Below, one piece after another: positions 4,424 through 7,135 of a DNA stretch of 7,135 bases; position 1 is the stretch's first letter; every line of letters starts with the position of its first letter. Both the position numbers and the translations under genes were made by a program. The stretch is from Candidatus Avoscillospira stercoripullorum (GTDB lineage: Bacteria; Bacillota; Clostridia; Oscillospirales; Oscillospiraceae): the NCBI GenBank assembly GCA_018712905.1, contig DVGD01000165.1, positions 1-7,135 on the forward strand, read 5' to 3'. The notes below the pieces were generated by a model. It ran no database searches, was not told the origin of the DNA, and saw only the letters and a list, made by a program, of their open reading frames with translations.

Positions 4424-5860
4424 ATGAAAACCACCTTCAGCCGCCTCTTTACCCTGTTGGCGGCGCTGATCCTTTTGTGCCTGGTGCTCATGGGCGTGGC
4501 CTTCCGGGCGGTGCTGGTGGGCTATCTCGAGGACGAGACCCGGGAGAACCTCCAGAGCAACGGCGAGGCGCTCGCCCGCCTGGCCTCGGTCTACGACTAT
4601 ACCGGCGAGCTGGACAGCCGCTGGGGCGACTTCCGCATGGGGCTCACCACCGTGGCCGCCGTGGCCGATTCTGACGCCGTATTCTGCGACACCGACGGCA
4701 AGATCCGCCTTTGCTCGTGCAAGAGCGTCAGTGACTGCATCCACACGGGCGCTGCCGTGCCCCAGGAGATGATCGACACCGTTCTTTCCGAGGGACAGCA
4801 CTTTTTTGAAACCTCCCTCCCCGGGCTCTACCAGGAGGAGCACTTCATCGAGGGCGTGGCTGTCACCAGCCCCGCCAGCAACAAGGCCGTGGGCGTGATC
4901 TTGATGATCGCCCCCACCGACCAGATTCAGGGTCTGCTCAAAAATACCACCGCCATCTTCTTCTATGTGTGCGTCTTCGTGCTGGTGGCCGCCATGCTGG
5001 GAAGCTATCTTTTAAGCCGCAGCCAGTCCCGCAGTCTGGAGGCCGTCACCAAGGCCGCCACCCGCTTCGGCCGGGGCGATTTGGAGGCGCGAGTGCCCGT
5101 GGGCGGGCGCAACACCATTGAAATGGATGAGCTGGCGCAGGCCTTCAACACCATGGCCGAGAGCCTGGCCAAGTCCGAGACCAGGCGGCAGGAGTTTGTG
5201 GCCAACGTGAGCCACGAGTTGAAGACCCCCATGACCACCATCGCCGGCTTCCTGGACGGCATGCTCGACGGCACCATCCCGCCCGAGCAGCACAAGCACT
5301 ATATGCAAATCGTCTCCGACGAGGTGCGGCGTCTTTCCCGGCTGGTGCGGAGCATGCTGGAGATCTCGCGGCTTCAGTCCCAGGGCATTTCCGAGGAGAA
5401 GAAGCGCCGCTTCGACCTGGGCGAGACCATCGGCCAGGTGCTCATCAGCTTTGAGCAGCGGGTGAGCCGGAAAAACCTCCGGGTGGACGTGGAGCTGCCC
5501 GACCGTCCCGTGTGGACCAGGGCGGATCCCGACAGCATCACCCAGGTGATCTACAACCTCACCGACAACGCCATCAAGTTCTGTAACCCCGGCGGCATGC
5601 TCTCCATCCGCCTGAGTACCGAGGGAGGCAAAGCCCGGGTGACGGTGCAGAACACCGGCCCCACGGTGTCCCCCGAGGAGCTTCCCCTGCTCTTCGACCG
5701 CTTCCACAAGGCCGACAAGTCCCGCTCGGCCGACCGGGAGGGCGTGGGACTGGGTCTCTATATTGTGAAAACCATCCTCAACAGCCACGGAGAGGACATC
5801 TCCGTCACCAGCGAAAACGGCCTCACGGCCTTTACCTTCACCCTGCCCTTGGTGCGCTGA
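4424..5860 (+). CDS. Membrane sensor histidine kinase
   Basis: Partner kinase of the preceding regulator, starting 3 nt after its stop, so probably translationally coupled. The 478-aa protein has TM helix 1 (about 8-32), an extracytoplasmic sensor region (about 33-175), TM helix 2 (about 176-197), a HAMP linker (about 198-250), a HisKA domain with phosphoacceptor His264 in VSHELKTPM, and an HATPase domain with N-box NLTDNAIKF (378-386), F-box LFDRFHK (423-429) and G2 box GVGLGLYIVK (440-449). The G1 box reads NTGPT (410-414) where DxGxG is usual, so the adenine-contacting Asp is replaced by Asn; related kinases also carry NTG here, so activity is likely retained. The sensor region has four cysteines (88, 97, 99, 105) close together. 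The signal sensed is unknown. Confidence 0.94.
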   Translation: MKTTFSRLFTLLAALILLCLVLMGVAFRAVLVGYLEDETRENLQSNGEALARLASVYDYTGELDSRWGDFRMGLTTVAAVADSDAVFCDTDGKIRLCSCKSVSDCIHTGAAVPQEMIDTVLSEGQHFFETSLPGLYQEEHFIEGVAVTSPASNKAVGVILMIAPTDQIQGLLKNTTAIFFYVCVFVLVAAMLGSYLLSRSQSRSLEAVTKAATRFGRGDLEARVPVGGRNTIEMDELAQAFNTMAESLAKSETRRQEFVANVSHELKTPMTTIAGFLDGMLDGTIPPEQHKHYMQIVSDEVRRLSRLVRSMLEISRLQSQGISEEKKRRFDLGETIGQVLISFEQRVSRKNLRVDVELPDRPVWTRADPDSITQVIYNLTDNAIKFCNPGGMLSIRLSTEGGKARVTVQNTGPTVSPEELPLLFDRFHKADKSRSADREGVGLGLYIVKTILNSHGEDISVTSENGLTAFTFTLPLVR

Positions 5861-5885
5861 GGGCTTTGAAACGAGGTGTGCACCC

Positions 5886-7135
5886 ATGCCATATGATGAA
5901 TACGACCGCCGGGAGGACAGCCAGCCGGAATACCGATCCGGGTATTCCTACTATAACACCGGCCGCAAGCAAAAGCGCCACACGGGGCTTATTGTGGTGC
6001 TGGTGATTTTGGCGGTGCTGACGGGGCTTGCGTCCTGGGCGGTGAACGTGCTGGGGGTGCGGGTGGATCTGGGACAGGGCAGCGCCGTGGTGACCATCGG
6101 CCAGAACGACACGCAGCCGTCCACCACCGACGCGCCGGATACGACCCAAGCGGTGGTGGAGCCCCAGACTACCACCGACCCCACAGAAACGCAAAACCAG
6201 ACCACGCCCGGCCTGACCATCGACGACTCGCCCCAGAGCGTGGAGAACATCCCCGCCGACGAGGAGGGCGCCCTGAGCCTCCAGGAAATCTACGAGAAGG
6301 TGATTCCCAGCGTGGCGTCCATCTCCTGCGTGCAGCAGGGGGGCACCTCCAGCGGCACGGGCATCGTGATGAGTAAGGACGGCTATGTGATTACCAACTA
6401 CCATGTGATCGAGAGCGCCCAGCAGATCTTCGTGCTGCTCAGCGATGAGAATACCTACACGGCCACCCTGGTGGGCGGCGACGAGGCCACGGATCTGGCG
6501 GTTTTGAAGGTGGAGGCCACCGGCCTCACCCCGGCGGAGTTCGGCGATTCCGACGCTCTGCGGGTGGGCGACGTGGTGGTGGCCATCGGCGATCCCCTGG
6601 GCACGGAGCTCCGGGGCACCATGACCGACGGCATCGTCTCGGCCATCAACCGGGATCTCAATTTGAGCGGCCGGCAGATGACGCTGATTCAGACCAACGC
6701 GGCCCTGAACTCCGGCAACTCCGGCGGCCCGCTCATCAACTGCTACGGCCAGGTCATCGGCATCAACACCATGAAGATGAGCTCCTATTCGAGCACCTCG
6801 GCCACGGTGGAGGGCTTGGGCTTTGCCATTCCCATCACGGCGGCAAAGCCGATCCTCGATGAGCTGATCCAGCAGGGCTACGTGTCGGGACGCCCGGCCA
6901 TCGGCATCCAGGGCGAGACGCTGGGCATCAGCACCCAGTTGTTCTTCCACATGCCCAGCGGCGTGATCATCACGTCGGTGGAGGAGACGTCCGACGCGGC
7001 GGCCAAGGGGCTCCAGCCCGATGACGTGATTGTGGGCTTGAACGACAGCGCCATCGACTCCCTGAAGGACTTGGTGGCAGCCAAGAATGACCTCTCAGCC
7101 GGCGACCAGGTGACGCTCACCATCTACCGCGGCGG
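5886..7135 (+). CDS. htrA: HtrA/DegP-type S1C serine protease with PDZ domain (3' truncated)
   Basis: Membrane-anchored quality-control protease that degrades misfolded exported proteins. The window holds 416 codons and no stop; the gene continues past the right edge. Residues 1-34 form a charged, Tyr-rich cytoplasmic tail, about 35-57 one TM helix, and about 75-110 a Thr-rich extracytoplasmic linker. The trypsin-like domain (about 130-330) has catalytic His173 (TNYHVI), Asp203 (TDLAVL) and Ser279 (GNSGGPL). A PDZ domain begins near 340 and includes the region GVIITSVEETSDAAAKGLQPDDVI. The ATG at 5886 has GAGG 9 nt upstream and follows the kinase stop by 25 nt. Its place behind the regulator and kinase suggests it is a target and effector of that system, as HtrA is for CssRS and CiaRH. 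All catalytic residues are intact. Confidence 0.95.
   Translation, partial: MPYDEYDRREDSQPEYRSGYSYYNTGRKQKRHTGLIVVLVILAVLTGLASWAVNVLGVRVDLGQGSAVVTIGQNDTQPSTTDAPDTTQAVVEPQTTTDPTETQNQTTPGLTIDDSPQSVENIPADEEGALSLQEIYEKVIPSVASISCVQQGGTSSGTGIVMSKDGYVITNYHVIESAQQIFVLLSDENTYTATLVGGDEATDLAVLKVEATGLTPAEFGDSDALRVGDVVVAIGDPLGTELRGTMTDGIVSAINRDLNLSGRQMTLIQTNAALNSGNSGGPLINCYGQVIGINTMKMSSYSSTSATVEGLGFAIPITAAKPILDELIQQGYVSGRPAIGIQGETLGISTQLFFHMPSGVIITSVEETSDAAAKGLQPDDVIVGLNDSAIDSLKDLVAAKNDLSAGDQVTLTIYRG

Noticed and set aside
3791..4843. Minus-strand open frame (350 codons) opposite the regulator and kinase
   Set aside because: It spans two well-supported genes, is His/Gly/Leu-rich in the way of GC-rich antisense frames, and has no recognisable motif.
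5838..6950. Minus-strand open frames (370 and 291 codons, to 5012) opposite the kinase and HtrA genes
   Set aside because: The plus-strand frames carry intact catalytic motifs; these antisense frames have biased composition and no ribosome binding site.

Overview
The window looks like chromosomal DNA from a GC-rich, Gram-positive anaerobe, most likely a gut clostridium of the Oscillospirales (Bacillota). Coding regions are strongly GC-biased at third codon positions, ribosome binding sites are strong GGAGG types, a TTG start is used, and intergenic DNA is AT-richer and holds short palindromic repeats. The placement is inferred from style and protein families; no marker gene is present.

The left half (145-3225) lies on the minus strand and is a nucleoside salvage cluster. 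In transcription order it encodes thymidine kinase (tdk), DeoD-type purine nucleoside phosphorylase (deoD), cytidine deaminase (cdd) and a BMP/PnrA-type nucleoside-binding lipoprotein. tdk and deoD are 18 nt apart, deoD and cdd overlap by 4 nt (ATGA), and the lipoprotein gene follows after 112 nt with a possible promoter of its own. The lipoprotein would capture nucleosides outside the cell. DeoD would phosphorolyse purine nucleosides, Cdd would deaminate cytidine and deoxycytidine, and Tdk would phosphorylate thymidine. The transporter ATPase and permeases are not in the window; they may lie past the left edge.

The right half (3734-7135) lies on the plus strand and is a three-gene unit: an OmpR/PhoB-family response regulator, its membrane histidine kinase 3 nt later, and, 25 nt after that, a membrane-anchored HtrA/DegP-type serine protease with a PDZ domain that runs off the right edge. 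The arrangement resembles CssRS-HtrA and CiaRH-HtrA envelope-stress systems; this is an analogy, not an orthology claim.

The divergent region between the two halves (3226-3733) is the richest part. It holds the tdk promoter, a palindromic repeat element whose two arms differ by a compensatory base-pair swap, an orphan terminator-like hairpin, and a run of TTC-starting half-sites spaced exactly 11 bp apart on the minus strand. That spacing is typical of PhoB/PhoP-type regulator boxes. The run sits just upstream of a minus-strand TATGAT box and the orphan hairpin, so together they could form a regulator-controlled small RNA of about 85 nt. A second 11-bp pair of similar half-sites overlaps the -35 position of the regulator's own promoter. 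These regulatory readings are inference. The genes belong to known families, and I saw no clear undescribed protein system.
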